64,000 bases of DNA from Gallionella sp. (GCA_030700315.1 JAUYJO010000096.1:51201-115200); one strand, 5' to 3'; shown: positions 27,178-35,951, counted from the first letter of the stretch. The notes: generated from the sequence alone by a model not told the origin. A program made the numbers and translations.

Positions 27178-27201
27178 CTCCCCCTTTGAAAAAAGGGGGA
27201 G
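27178..27201. terminator. Strong hairpin, possible terminator downstream of ribC
   Basis: CTCCCCCTTT pairs perfectly with AAAGGGGGAG around a GAAA tetraloop. No long T-run follows on the plus strand, so termination is uncertain. A similar CCCCCTTTGCAAAATGGGGG occurs at 42856. It may be another dispersed repeat. The rest of the gap to 27345 holds nothing recognisable. Confidence 0.5.
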
Positions 27202-27344
27202 GAGCGAAGCGGATGGGGATTCGCATTTTGTATCATTTATTCAGCTTGGCTAATGCCATGCACACAAGGCTCTGCAATACCGAGGCATCTCCTCGACAAA
27301 AAATTGATGCGCATATCGAACTGTAAGTCGACACCGGATTGCTG

Positions 27345-28097
27345 ATGCCCAACCTGTCCATCATCCTCATTGCCAGGAACGAGGCGGCGAATATTCGCGC
27401 CTGCCTCGAATCGGTCGCGTGGGCGAACGAAATCATCGTGGTGGATTCCGGCAGCACGGATCAAACCGTCGCCATCGCGCGCGAATTCACGCCGCATGTT
27501 TACGAGCATGACTGGCCGGGATTCGGCGCGCAGAAAAATCGCGCGCTGGGATATACGACACATGAATGGGTGTTCTCTATCGACGCCGACGAGCGCGTCA
27601 CGCCCGAATTGCGCGCCGCCGTCGAAGCCGTGTTGCGCAGGGAGGATGACGCTTGCGTGGCCTATCGCATCTCGCGTCAGTCCAGCTATTGCGGGCGTTT
27701 CATGCGCCATTCCGGCTGGTATCCTGACCCTATCGTGCGTCTGTTCAGGCGCGATGCGGCGCATTTTTCCGACGATCTGGTACATGAGCGGCTGCTGGTG
27801 GAAGGGCAAATCGGCCAGCTCGATGGTGAGTTGCTGCATTACGCTTTCGACAATCTCGAGGAAGTATTGCACAAGGTGAACCACTATTCATCAGCGGGCG
27901 CCGCGATGATGCAACAGCGCGGGCGGAACGCCTCGTTAAGCGGCGCGGTGCTGCGCGGCCTGTGGAGTTTTTTTCGCACCTATGCCCTGCGCGGCGGCTT
28001 CCTCGACGGGCGCGAAGGCTTCATGCTGGCGGTATCCAACGCGGAAGGCACTTATTACCGCTACCTGAAGCTGATGCTGCTGAACAAGAAACCATGA
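27345..28097 (+). CDS. Glycosyltransferase family 2 (WaaE/KdtX-like)
   Basis: About 250 residues from ATG 27345; TTG 27339 would add two. The GT-A fold shows LSIILIARNEAANIRACLES, IVVDSGSTDQTVAIA and the D-x-D region FSIDADERVTPEL. SYCGRFMRHSGWYPD and FSDDLVHERLLVEGQIG are typical of the WaaE/KdtX beta-1,4-glucosyltransferase group that modifies the lipopolysaccharide core. It acts at the cytoplasmic membrane face. It overlaps the next gene by four bases (ATGA). Confidence 0.88.
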   Translation: MPNLSIILIARNEAANIRACLESVAWANEIIVVDSGSTDQTVAIAREFTPHVYEHDWPGFGAQKNRALGYTTHEWVFSIDADERVTPELRAAVEAVLRREDDACVAYRISRQSSYCGRFMRHSGWYPDPIVRLFRRDAAHFSDDLVHERLLVEGQIGQLDGELLHYAFDNLEEVLHKVNHYSSAGAAMMQQRGRNASLSGAVLRGLWSFFRTYALRGGFLDGREGFMLAVSNAEGTYYRYLKLMLLNKKP

Positions 28098-28906
28098 TGC
28101 GCATCGGCCTGATCGTTACCACCTATAACCGCCCCGATGCGCTGGCCGCCGTGCTGGAAGGCTGCCTGACACAAACCGACACGAATTTCGAAGTGATCGT
28201 GGCGGACGACGGATCGGCGCAGGAAACAGCCGCGCTGATAGACGGGTACGCGACGCGCGCACCGTTTTCCATGCGGCACGTGTGGCAGGAAGACCACGGC
28301 TTTCGCGCCGCCGCGATCCGCAATCGCGCACTGGCCGCCACCGCTGCCGACTACATCATCTTTATCGATGGCGACTGCGTGCCGCCGCCGGGTTTCGTCG
28401 CCAGCCACCGCAGGCTGGCGGAGCCCGGATGGTTCCTGTCCGGCAACCGTCTGATGCTCACACAGGCGTTCAGCGAACAAGTATTGCGCGACCAACTACC
28501 GATTCATTTATGGAGCATGGGTGATTGGTTGCAGGCGCGCCGGCTCGGGCAGATCAAGCGCCTGCTGCCGTTGCTGCGGCTGCCCAATCTGTGCTGGCTG
28601 CGCAAACGGCTGCCGCAGCGCTGGCAAGGGGCGAAAACCTGCAACCTGTCGGCATGGCGGGAGGACTTGCTGCGGGTAAACGGCCTGGATGAAAACTATA
28701 CCGGCTGGGGATTGGAAGATTCCGACCTGGTGATACGCCTGCTGCGTGCCGGGATTTTCAACAAGTCGGCACGTTTTGCCGCGCCGGTATTCCACCTCTG
28801 GCATCGCGAAAACGACCGCTCGCAACTGGCGGAAAACCGGCAGCGTTTGCAGGAAGCATTACAGGCTACCCACATTCGCGCGTCCAAAGGCGTAGATCAA
28901 TATTGA
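28094..28906 (+). CDS. Glycosyltransferase family 2 with galactosyltransferase-type C-terminus
   Basis: About 270 residues from the ATGA overlap. The N-terminus GLIVTTYNRPDALAAVLEGC and VIVADDGSAQETAALI give the nucleotide-sugar fold; IIFIDGDCVPPPGFV is the D-x-D motif. The C-terminal part (NLSAWREDLLRVNGLDENYTGWGLEDSDL) matches the glyco_transf_7C type, in which a galactosyltransferase-like domain closes the active site. Paired with the WaaE-like gene it probably extends the lipopolysaccharide core or O-chain. The exact sugar is unknown. Confidence 0.87.
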   Translation: MMRIGLIVTTYNRPDALAAVLEGCLTQTDTNFEVIVADDGSAQETAALIDGYATRAPFSMRHVWQEDHGFRAAAIRNRALAATAADYIIFIDGDCVPPPGFVASHRRLAEPGWFLSGNRLMLTQAFSEQVLRDQLPIHLWSMGDWLQARRLGQIKRLLPLLRLPNLCWLRKRLPQRWQGAKTCNLSAWREDLLRVNGLDENYTGWGLEDSDLVIRLLRAGIFNKSARFAAPVFHLWHRENDRSQLAENRQRLQEALQATHIRASKGVDQY

Positions 28907-28919
28907 AGAACCAACCGAA

Positions 28920-29339
28920 TTATTTTGCCTGGTTCTGCGTGGTGAAAGTGATGCGTCCGTATCCCGCCAGCCGCGCCGCTTCCATCACGTTGATCACAGA
29001 CTGGTGCGGCGCTTTGGCGTCGGCGTTGATGACGATGGTGGGGTCGGTCTGCTCGCCTGCGGCATTTTTCAGGGAGGCGGCCAGGGCTTCCACGCCGGAG
29101 TAGGGTAGCCCCTGGTTGTTGATGGCGTAGTGTTCCGAGGCATCTATCGCGATATTGATCGGCTGGGCCGCTTCTGGGGACACTTCGCCGCCGGCTTGCG
29201 GCAGGTTGATCTGCAGCTCGGAGAACTTGGCGTAGCTGGTGGTCACTACCAGAAAAATCAGGATCACCAGCAGCACGTCGATCATCGGGATCAGGTTAAT
29301 TTCCGGTTCTTCGCGGGCGCGCCCGCGCTGGAAATTCAT
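28920..29339 (-). CDS. exbD: Biopolymer transport protein ExbD/TolR
   Basis: 139 residues. A short cytoplasmic tail (MNFQRGRAREEPEINLIPMI) leads to one membrane helix, DVLLVILIFLVVTTSY, with the proton-relay aspartate at its start, and a periplasmic domain (VINADAKAPHQSVINVMEAA). ExbD works with ExbB to power TonB or Tol transport by the proton gradient. The start is three bases after the exbB stop. Neither tonB nor tolA is adjacent, so the partner system cannot be told from context. Confidence 0.93.
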   Translation of the reverse strand: MNFQRGRAREEPEINLIPMIDVLLVILIFLVVTTSYAKFSELQINLPQAGGEVSPEAAQPINIAIDASEHYAINNQGLPYSGVEALAASLKNAAGEQTDPTIVINADAKAPHQSVINVMEAARLAGYGRITFTTQNQAK

Positions 29340-29342
29340 GAT

Positions 29343-29951
29343 CTAATCCTTGCGCTGGCCGTGCATGATTTCCACCAGCTTGACCGCTTGCTGTTCCATT
29401 TCGATGGCCAGGCTGTCTACCTGGGCGCGGAAATGCCGGTAGGCAATCATGCTGGGGATGGCTACGATCAGGCCGAAAGCCGTGTTGTATAGCGCCACCG
29501 AAATGCCGTGGGCCAGCATGGCCGGGCTATTTCCCGTGGGCGTTTGTGCGCCGAAAATTTCGATCATCCCCACCAGCGTGCCGAACAACCCCAGCAACGG
29601 GCTGATGGAGGCGATCGTACCGAGGGTGGTGAGAAAGCGCGCCAGGTCGTGTGCGACCGCACGTCCGGCTTCCTCGATGGATTCTTTCATCGCCTCCGGC
29701 GGGCTTTTGATATTCTTGAGTCCGGCGGCAAAAATGCGCCCCAGCGGCGAGCTTGCTGCCAGTCTGGCCAGCATGTTGTCGCTGACGCCGCGTTGCTTCA
29801 GCTCCTTGATGACCTCATCCAGCAACGCGGGAGGAGCGACGTGGTTGCTGCGCAGACCAATCGAACGTTCGATGATCAAACCGACTGCAATGATGGATGC
29901 GAGAATCAAAAACCAGATCGGCCAGCCGGCCGCTTCTACAATTGCAAACAC
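29343..29951 (-). CDS. exbB: Biopolymer transport protein ExbB/TolQ
   Basis: 202 residues with three membrane helices: WPIWFLILASIIAVGLIIE near the start, TLGTIASISPLLGLFGTLVGMI and ALYNTAFGLIVAIPSMIAY. The large cytoplasmic loop between the first two is as expected for MotA/TolQ/ExbB proton channels. It forms the stator with ExbD in the next gene. It is transcribed away from xseA across a 362-base AT-rich gap with DnaA-box-like sites. TolQ is an alternative name. Confidence 0.93.
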   Translation of the reverse strand: MFAIVEAAGWPIWFLILASIIAVGLIIERSIGLRSNHVAPPALLDEVIKELKQRGVSDNMLARLAASSPLGRIFAAGLKNIKSPPEAMKESIEEAGRAVAHDLARFLTTLGTIASISPLLGLFGTLVGMIEIFGAQTPTGNSPAMLAHGISVALYNTAFGLIVAIPSMIAYRHFRAQVDSLAIEMEQQAVKLVEIMHGQRKD

Positions 29952-30096
29952 GCGGATTCTCCAAATGTGCTTAAATTAAACAGGCTTGAAATTTCAGGGC
30001 GCAACTGTATCTTGTCGCACCGAGTTGAGCAACATTTCTCAAGGTTTACTTCAGCTATATTTCGCTAAGCTGCCATTCGATAAAGAGTATTTCCAT

Positions 30097-30298
30097 TTAC
30101 CCACAAAATCTGTGGATAACTTTGTGGATAGTTGATCTGAATAACGCATTAAAGTGGCGTTTGATAAAGGTTTTTGTTACTTTGCCTATTTTTTGTTTTT
30201 TGATAAATATCATATAAAACAATATGTTATCGTAAGTTGTTGGTTTGGTTGTGGGGCGGATCGCCGAGAAGCGGCGAATTTACTGGTTTTGTGGATTA
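30097..30298. promoter_or_regulatory. AT-rich segment with a cluster of DnaA-box-like sites
   Basis: Within the 362-base gap between exbB and xseA. A perfect TTATCCACA is on the minus strand at 30111-30119. One-mismatch sites are TTACCCACA at 30097-30105, TGTGGATAG at 30123-30131 and TGTGGATTA at 30290-30298. Between them lies a very AT-rich run (about 30150-30240, e.g. CCTATTTTTTGTTTTTTGAT). It could be a DnaA-binding regulatory or titration site, or part of a replication origin, or chance in AT-rich DNA. Confidence 0.45.
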
Positions 30299-30313
30299 TT
30301 TAGAGTTGTCAAT

Positions 30314-31678
30314 ATGTCTTTCGGCCTAATTTTCGAAAAAAAATCCCGCGTTTTACGCATCGCGGAACTCAACTTTGCAATCAAGCAGTTGCTGGAAAGC
30401 AACGTCCCGTTGTTATGGGTGCGAGGGGAAATTTCCAATCTGGTGAAGGCAACTTCCGGCCACTGGTATTTCGCGCTGAAGGACGACAAGGCGCAGGTGC
30501 GCTGCGTGATGTTCCGCAACAAGAACCAGTTGTTGAGTAATTTAATCGGCAATGAGCAGCAGGTCGCCAATGGTCAGCAGGTAGAAATACTGGCCGCCGT
30601 CACGCTGTACGAACAGCGCGGCGATTTTCAGCTGACCGTCGAGCAGATGCGCCCGGCGGGGCTGGGGGCGCTGTATGAACAATTCGAGCGGCTCAAGCAA
30701 TTGCTGGAAAGCGAGGGGCTGTTCTCCGCCGCACGCAAACGCGCCTTGCCCTCCTTCCCCAAACGCATCGGCATCGTCACCTCGCCGCAGGCCGCCGCGT
30801 TGCGCGACGTGCTGGCCACCTTGAAGTTACGCCTGCCCAGCGTGCCGGTGCTGCTGTACCCCGCAGCGGTGCAAGGGGCGGGCAGCGCGGAAAAGATCGC
30901 TGCAGCCATCGCGGCGGCCAACCGGCGCGCGGAATGCGACGTGCTGATCGTTTGCCGTGGCGGCGGCAGCATCGAAGACCTGTGGGCCTTCAACGAGGAA
31001 GTTGTCGCGCGCGCCATCGCCGCCAGCGACATCCCCATCGTCAGCGGCGTTGGTCACGAGACCGACTTCACCATCGCCGACTTTGTCGCCGACGAGCGCG
31101 CCCCGACACCCACCGCGGCCGCGCAGCGCGTCGCCCCGGATCGCCACGCGTTGCTGGGAGGTCTGCGCGGCATGGCGCAACATCTGCAACGCGCACAGCG
31201 CAACCGCCTGCGCAACGCCATGCAGGCGGTGGATTATTTGCAGCGTCGCCTGGTGCATCCCGCGCAGCAGTTGCAACACCAGACCCGGCAATTAAACCAA
31301 CTGCAACAGCGCATGCAGCGCGCTTTCATTTATCGCACTCAACAGCAACACTGGCAGTGGCAATCGCTGGCGCAGCGACTGCGCGCGGCGGGCAGCGACT
31401 TTGCGCGCCTGCGCGAGCGGCAAGCCAATTTGGCGCAACGGCTGGACAAGGCGATGCGCGCGCTGCAGGCGATGCGCTCGGGGCGGATAGAAAACCTCGC
31501 GCAGCATTTGATCTTGCTCGACCCGAAACAGGTGCTGGCGCGCGGCTACAGCCTGGTGCAGGATGCGGGCGGCAGCGTGGTGTCGGATGCGGGGCAGGCG
31601 GCGGTTGGCGCGGAACTGCGCATCACCTTTGCGCAAGGGTGGGCGCGGACCGAGGTGAAAGAGCGCAGCGGGGAATGA
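30314..31678 (+). CDS. xseA: Exodeoxyribonuclease VII large subunit
   Basis: 454 residues from ATG 30314; the frame extends upstream to 30245 without family sequence. The N-terminal OB-fold (NVPLLWVRGEISNLVKATSG, HWYFALKDDKAQVRCVMF) is followed by the catalytic core with FPKRIGIVTSPQAAALRDVL, CDVLIVCRGGGSIEDLWAFN and SGVGHETDFTIADFVAD, then a long helical arm (about 290-400). It degrades single-stranded DNA from both ends with XseB, whose gene is not nearby. Confidence 0.95.
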   Translation: MSFGLIFEKKSRVLRIAELNFAIKQLLESNVPLLWVRGEISNLVKATSGHWYFALKDDKAQVRCVMFRNKNQLLSNLIGNEQQVANGQQVEILAAVTLYEQRGDFQLTVEQMRPAGLGALYEQFERLKQLLESEGLFSAARKRALPSFPKRIGIVTSPQAAALRDVLATLKLRLPSVPVLLYPAAVQGAGSAEKIAAAIAAANRRAECDVLIVCRGGGSIEDLWAFNEEVVARAIAASDIPIVSGVGHETDFTIADFVADERAPTPTAAAQRVAPDRHALLGGLRGMAQHLQRAQRNRLRNAMQAVDYLQRRLVHPAQQLQHQTRQLNQLQQRMQRAFIYRTQQQHWQWQSLAQRLRAAGSDFARLRERQANLAQRLDKAMRALQAMRSGRIENLAQHLILLDPKQVLARGYSLVQDAGGSVVSDAGQAAVGAELRITFAQGWARTEVKERSGE

Positions 31679-31890
31679 CGCTGTGCCGGCTGCAAATAAT
31701 GGTGAGCCTGTGATGGTGAGGATGTGACGAAGGAAGGCTTGAAATATCTAGAATTGCAGTATTACCAACTTGATTGAATGGTATTGAACCCGAGAAGCTG
31801 ACAATATTCGCTAACATTTAACATAGAGATAATGCAGAATAGAAACAGAATTCTTGCCATAATTCGAGATCATTTGACGGGTAAGAGATT

Positions 31891-32005
31891 ATCCCGGATT
31901 TTCCATTAGCCCTTGGGCTTTCAAAAATCAAGGGGTTGTAGGTCGGGTTTTAACCCGACATGTCGGGCTGAAGCCCGACCTACGCTCTAATGGAAAATCC
32001 GGGAT
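31891..32005. repeat. R4 MITE-like palindromic repeat
   Basis: About 115 bp bounded by exact 19-bp inverted ends (ATCCCGGATTTTCCATTAG at 31891-31909 and its complement at 31987-32005). The centre has GTAGGTCGGGTTTTAACCCG and TGTCGGGCTGAAGCCCGACC. It ends 73 bases before yjdM. The rest of 31679-32077 holds no recognisable gene. Confidence 0.85.
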
Positions 32006-32077
32006 TATTGGAAATTATGCCGAATGTCTTTCGCATACCCAAATTTCAACATCACCCAACCAATTACTGGAGACACC

Positions 32078-32419
32078 ATGAGCGGTTTACCAAAATGCCC
32101 GAAATGCGATTCGGTATTCACTTACGAAGATGGCGACAATTATGTTTGCCCGGAGTGCGGATACGAGTGGCCGAAGGATGCGCCCGCCGAGGGCGGCGAG
32201 CAGCAGCGCGTGTACAAAGATGCCTTTGGCAATGTGCTGGCCGACGGCGATTCGGTCACGGTGCTCAAGGACTTGAAGGTCAAGGGTTCGTCTTCGGTCG
32301 TCAAGGTGGGAACCAAGGTGAAGAATATTCGCTTGGTGGATGGCGACCACGACATCGACTGCAAGATCGATGGTATTGGCGCGATGCAACTGAAAACCGA
32401 GTTCGTGAAAAAAGCTTGA
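32078..32419 (+). CDS. yjdM: Zinc-ribbon protein YjdM (PhnA family)
   Basis: 113 residues from ATG 32078, with GGAG seven bases before; the frame opens upstream at 32024 but lacks a signal. The N-terminal zinc ribbon is [22 protein letters not shown], and the C-terminal SH3-like PhnA domain is [20 protein letters not shown] and [20 protein letters not shown]. Despite the old name (alkylphosphonate uptake) no role in phosphonate use is established. Full length compared with E. coli YjdM. It probably shares a transcript with the next small gene. Confidence 0.92.
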   Translation: MSGLPKCPKCDSVFTYEDGDNYVCPECGYEWPKDAPAEGGEQQRVYKDAFGNVLADGDSVTVLKDLKVKGSSSVVKVGTKVKNIRLVDGDHDIDCKIDGIGAMQLKTEFVKKA

Positions 32420-32431
32420 TGGGATGCTGAT

Positions 32432-32632
32432 ATGGGTGGCTGGGGTTGTCCGCACGAAGTTGAAGGCAAATGTCAGAAGGTGAATAACCTGCCCTGCGAC
32501 CCGGCGATGAAAGGCTGTGTGTTGTTCGGTCGTTTTGTCTGGGGGGATCAGAGCAAGAACCGCCCCGCCGGGGGGTGGGGCGGGAATGAGCCGGAGCTGC
32601 CGCCGGATAAAAACGATGATTTGTCGGGTTAG
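32432..32632 (+). CDS. Small Cys-containing conserved-looking protein
   Basis: 66 residues: MGGWGCPHEVEGKCQKVNNL, then PCDPAMKGCVLFGRF. Four Cys (positions 6, 14, 22, 28) and a His suggest a metal-binding or redox mini-protein; I cannot name a family with confidence. It starts 12 bases after yjdM. The stop codon (TAG) falls inside a GTCGGGTTAG repeat, so the last two residues (SG) come from repeat DNA. Codon usage resembles the neighbours. Confidence 0.65.
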   Translation: MGGWGCPHEVEGKCQKVNNLPCDPAMKGCVLFGRFVWGDQSKNRPAGGWGGNEPELPPDKNDDLSG

Positions 32633-32694
32633 CGCAGCGTAACCCGACAATAACATTGAAGGAAGAACGTCGGGTTACGCTGCGCTAACCCGAC
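32623..32694. repeat. 26-bp perfect inverted repeat
   Basis: 32623-32648 and 32669-32694 are perfect reverse complements (GTCGGGTTAGCGCAGCGTAA...), with a 20-base spacer. Each arm is also nearly self-complementary. It includes the stop of the 66-residue gene and could act as a terminator, though no T-run follows closely. Confidence 0.85.
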
Positions 32695-32708
32695 CTACGG
32701 GATTTTTA

Positions 32709-33374
32709 TTGATTCATCCACATTCGAATTACACTCCGCCTCACGATGACGGCCTCGATTTCATCTATCTGGACGCATCCCTCGTCGTGGTGAACAAGCC
32801 CGCCGGGCTGCTTGCAGTGCCGGGGCTCGGTGCGGACAAACAGGATTGTCTGGCGAGCTGTGTGCGGGCCGAGTTTGCCGATGCGCTGGTGGTGCATCGC
32901 CTGGACATGGCGACTTCCGGCCTGCTGCTGTTCGCGCGCGGGACGGAGATGCAGCGCCGCTTGTCACAGCTATTCCGCGAACGCGAAATTCAAAAACGCT
33001 ATGTGGCGGTAGTCGCGGGAAAATTGGAGCCGTTGTCCGGCGAGATTGACCTGCCGCTGATTGGCGACTGGCCGAATCGCCCAAGGCAAAAGGTGGACCC
33101 CTTATCTGGCAAGCGCTCGCTCACGCGCTATCGCTTGCTGGCGCATGACGCGGGCGCAGGCGCTAGCCGTGTGGAGCTGGAGCCGATCACCGGCCGCACC
33201 CACCAGTTGCGGGTACACATGGCAGCCATCGGGCATCCGATTGTGGGCGATGCGTTGTACGGGGGAGATGCCGGCAGCGGAGTGGGGCGCTTGCTGCTGC
33301 ATGCCAGCGCGCTGAGCTTTGCCCATCCGCTCAACGCGGAGCCGTTGAGCCTGGCAAGCGATGCGCCGTTTTAG
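32709..33374 (+). CDS. RluA-family pseudouridine synthase
   Basis: 221 residues from TTG 32709; no in-frame ATG fits. The catalytic motif HRLDMATSGLLLFARG contains the active aspartate, and VVNKPAGLLAVPG and EPITGRTHQLRVHMAAIGHP are the other RluA signatures. There is no S4 domain, and the size matches short RluA-type enzymes that modify 23S rRNA U746 and tRNA U32. Which RNA it modifies cannot be said. It begins 15 bases after the 26-bp inverted repeat. Confidence 0.9.
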   Translation: MIHPHSNYTPPHDDGLDFIYLDASLVVVNKPAGLLAVPGLGADKQDCLASCVRAEFADALVVHRLDMATSGLLLFARGTEMQRRLSQLFREREIQKRYVAVVAGKLEPLSGEIDLPLIGDWPNRPRQKVDPLSGKRSLTRYRLLAHDAGAGASRVELEPITGRTHQLRVHMAAIGHPIVGDALYGGDAGSGVGRLLLHASALSFAHPLNAEPLSLASDAPF

Positions 33375-33420
33375 TGAGCCAGAAAAAGTGGCTTTTTCGG
33401 CAATTCTCCGTGCTTATTCT

Positions 33421-33532
33421 AATTCCCCATCAATAGAGGCATATCGTAGGGCGGGTTCTACCCGCCGGATACAAATGTCGGGCGCAGCCCGACCTACGGA
33501 TTATTTTCCTATTGAAGGAAACATGGAATTAC
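33421..33532 (-). repeat. R3 palindromic repeat, copy 2
   Basis: Reverse-complement copy of the element at 8071-8182, about 90% identical by eye. It runs from AATTCCCCATCAATAGAGGC to CCTATTGAAGGAAACATGG and ends four bases past the stop codon of the convergent rlmI-like gene. Confidence 0.85.
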
Positions 33533-33535
33533 ATC

Positions 33536-35008
33536 CTACAACCCCACCCTCAATACCAACCCCTTTAAATAAGCCCCTTCCGGAAAACTGAGCAGCACCG
33601 GATGGTCGGCGCTGGCGTGCAGGTGATGGACGATCTGCGCATCCACGCCGGCATCGAGCGCCGCGCCGGCGATGATTTTCTGGAACAGGTCTGCGCTGAT
33701 GCCGCCGGAGCAGGAGTAGGTGGCGAGCAGGCCACCCGGTCTGAGCAGTTTGAAAGCGAGCAGGTTGATATCCTTGTAGCCGCGCGCGGCTTTTTCGGCG
33801 AACGCGGCAGTGGGGGCGAACTTGGGCGGGTCGAGGATGATGAAGTCGAAGCTGCGCCCCTGGTCGCGCAGTTTGCGTAGCGCCTGGAACACGTCCGCTT
33901 CCAGCCATTCGGCGCGCGCCGTATCCCGCGACACGTTACTGGCGCAGCCAGCCGATTGCGGGAGCGGGTACGAGGCGGCTTTTCCCGCACCGGATGCTTC
34001 GCAACACCGTGTCAAAGCCGCCGCATCCATACCGTTGTTGGCTAGATTCTGTGCGGCGATGCGCAACGCGTCGCCCGACGCGTCGATCGACAGCACCGAT
34101 TTCGCGCCGCCGCGCAACGCATACAGCGAAAAGCCACCGGTGTAGCAGAAGCAGTTGAGTACATCCTTGTCGCGCGCCAGGGTTTCGGTCAGCGCGCGAT
34201 TGTCGCGCTGGTCGAGATAGAAGCCGGTCTTCTGCCCCGCCGCCACATCCACCTTGAAGCGCAGGCCGTGTTCGATGACCTCGACGCTTTCCGGCAAGAT
34301 GCCGCGCAACACGCCGTTGCGGAGCTCCAGTCCTTCCAGTGCGCGCGAGTCGGAATCGGAGCGCTCGTAGATGCAGGCGGGGTTGCACAATTGTTGCAGG
34401 ATGTCGGCGAGGGTGTCGCGCCAGCATTCCGCGCCCGCGCTGCCGATCTGTATCACCAGCGTATCGCCGTATTGATCGACGATCAGTCCCGGCAGGCCGT
34501 CGGATTCGGCGTGGATCAGGCGCATACCGGTGTTCACACCCTCGCCTCCAGCCCCGCTTGCGGGTGAGGTGAGCAGAGCACGTCTCGCCGCAAGTGCATG
34601 GGCAATACGGCGGCGGAAAAACTCCGCGTCGATGCTTTCGTCTTCGCGCCACGACCAGACGCGCGCGGTAATTTGTGAACTGGCGTTGTAGGCCGCCCAC
34701 GCGAGAAAATTGCCTGCGGCATCGCGCACTGCCAAAGTATCGCCACTGAGCGGCGCACCATCGACGCGTTCGACCGCGCCGGAGAATATCCACGGATGGC
34801 GGCGCAGCAGGGATTTTTCCCGCCCCGCCTTGAGGAGGATGGCGGGTTGCGCAGCCGCATTGCCAGCGGGCTGTTGCAGCGCGCTGCGCGGTAGATTCTT
34901 CTGCTCGCCCGACTGCTTGCCGTCGCGTTTGGTGCGGTTGCGAAAATCTCGGTTGCCTTGCGCGGGGCGGTGCGGCGTGGAGGGCGATTTGGGTTTCTGG
35001 CTGGTCAT
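33536..35008 (-). CDS. rlmI: RlmI-like 23S rRNA m5C methyltransferase
   Basis: 490 residues from ATG 35008, which overlaps the xerC stop (ATGA). The frame is open about 110 codons further upstream, antisense-like within xerC, and is not used. Residues 1-55 are a basic low-complexity extension. A PUA domain follows (LLRRHPWIFSGAVERVDG, DTLAVRDAAGNFLAWAAYN), then the SAM-binding fold: QKTGFYLDQRDNRAL, VLNCFCYTGGFSLYALRGGA, FDFIILDPPKFAP and TYSCSGGIS. It should methylate C1962 of 23S rRNA. Family members have about 395 residues, so the N-terminus and a 25-residue insert near 365 are extra. Confidence 0.88.
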   Translation of the reverse strand: MTSQKPKSPSTPHRPAQGNRDFRNRTKRDGKQSGEQKNLPRSALQQPAGNAAAQPAILLKAGREKSLLRRHPWIFSGAVERVDGAPLSGDTLAVRDAAGNFLAWAAYNASSQITARVWSWREDESIDAEFFRRRIAHALAARRALLTSPASGAGGEGVNTGMRLIHAESDGLPGLIVDQYGDTLVIQIGSAGAECWRDTLADILQQLCNPACIYERSDSDSRALEGLELRNGVLRGILPESVEVIEHGLRFKVDVAAGQKTGFYLDQRDNRALTETLARDKDVLNCFCYTGGFSLYALRGGAKSVLSIDASGDALRIAAQNLANNGMDAAALTRCCEASGAGKAASYPLPQSAGCASNVSRDTARAEWLEADVFQALRKLRDQGRSFDFIILDPPKFAPTAAFAEKAARGYKDINLLAFKLLRPGGLLATYSCSGGISADLFQKIIAGAALDAGVDAQIVHHLHASADHPVLLSFPEGAYLKGLVLRVGL

Positions 35009-35925
35009 ATTTTTTCTGGTGTTTTCTTCTTGGCGCGCGGATGCGCCGCGTCGTAAATCTTGCTTAGATACTGGAAATCGAGATGCGTGTAAACCTGTGT
35101 GGTGGAGATGCTGGCGTGGCCGAGCATTTCCTGTACCGCGCGCAGGTCGCCGGAAGATTGCAGCACATGGGTGGCAAACGAATGGCGCAGCAGGTGCGGA
35201 TGAACGTTGCTGGTGATGCCCTGTTTGATGCCCCATTGTTTCATGCGCAGTTGCACCACGCGCGGCGAGATGCGGCAGCCGCGCTGCCCGACGAACAGCG
35301 CGGTCTCGCCCGGCTTGGCAAGCTGGTCGCGTACCGCCAGCCACACCTGCAACGCGGCGCCGGCAAAAGTTCCGAGCGGCACGATGCGCGTCTTGCTGCC
35401 CTTGCCGGTGACGCGCACTTCACCGGCATGAAGGTCGGCTCGCATAGGCTCAAGATCAAGACTGACCAGCTCGGCCAGGCGCAGACCGGAGGAATAGAAC
35501 AACTCAAACATCGCCTTGTCGCGCATCGCTTCCGGGGTGTCGGCAGGCAGATCGACCATGCGCACCGCCTCGTCGGGCGACAGGGCTTGCGGCAGATTTT
35601 TCGGCGATTTGGGCGCGCGCAGGCCGACGCAGGGATTGTCCGCCAGGCCGTGATCGCGCATCAGGTAGGTAAAAAATCCGCGCCACGCCGACAACATGCG
35701 CGCCAGTGACCGCCCACCCAGCCCCTTGCTATGCAGTTGCGCGATGAAACGGCGGATGTGATGGATTTTGAGATGGGAAAGCGGCGTGCCTGCTGCCAGC
35801 TCGAACAGATGCCGGAGGTCGCGCGCGTAATTCTCGACGGTCAATGCGGAGTATTGTTTCTCGTTGCGCAGCCACGCCAGATAGCCGTTTAGATATTGCT
35901 GATTAGGTGCTGCGGCATCGGTCAT
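35005..35925 (-). CDS. xerC: Tyrosine recombinase XerC
   Basis: 306 residues. The N-terminal SAM-like domain (YLAWLRNEKQYSALTVENYA) precedes the catalytic domain with all six residues visible: R in SSGLRLAELVSL, K in GKGSKTRIVPLG, HLLRHSFATH, the second His in GHASISTTQVYTH and the nucleophile Y in QVYTHLD. With XerD it resolves chromosome dimers at dif. The order dapF-DUF484-xerC is conserved, which separates it from phage integrases. Confidence 0.95.
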   Translation of the reverse strand: MTDAAAPNQQYLNGYLAWLRNEKQYSALTVENYARDLRHLFELAAGTPLSHLKIHHIRRFIAQLHSKGLGGRSLARMLSAWRGFFTYLMRDHGLADNPCVGLRAPKSPKNLPQALSPDEAVRMVDLPADTPEAMRDKAMFELFYSSGLRLAELVSLDLEPMRADLHAGEVRVTGKGSKTRIVPLGTFAGAALQVWLAVRDQLAKPGETALFVGQRGCRISPRVVQLRMKQWGIKQGITSNVHPHLLRHSFATHVLQSSGDLRAVQEMLGHASISTTQVYTHLDFQYLSKIYDAAHPRAKKKTPEKI

Positions 35926-35951
35926 AACGAATTGGCAATTCCAATAATTCT

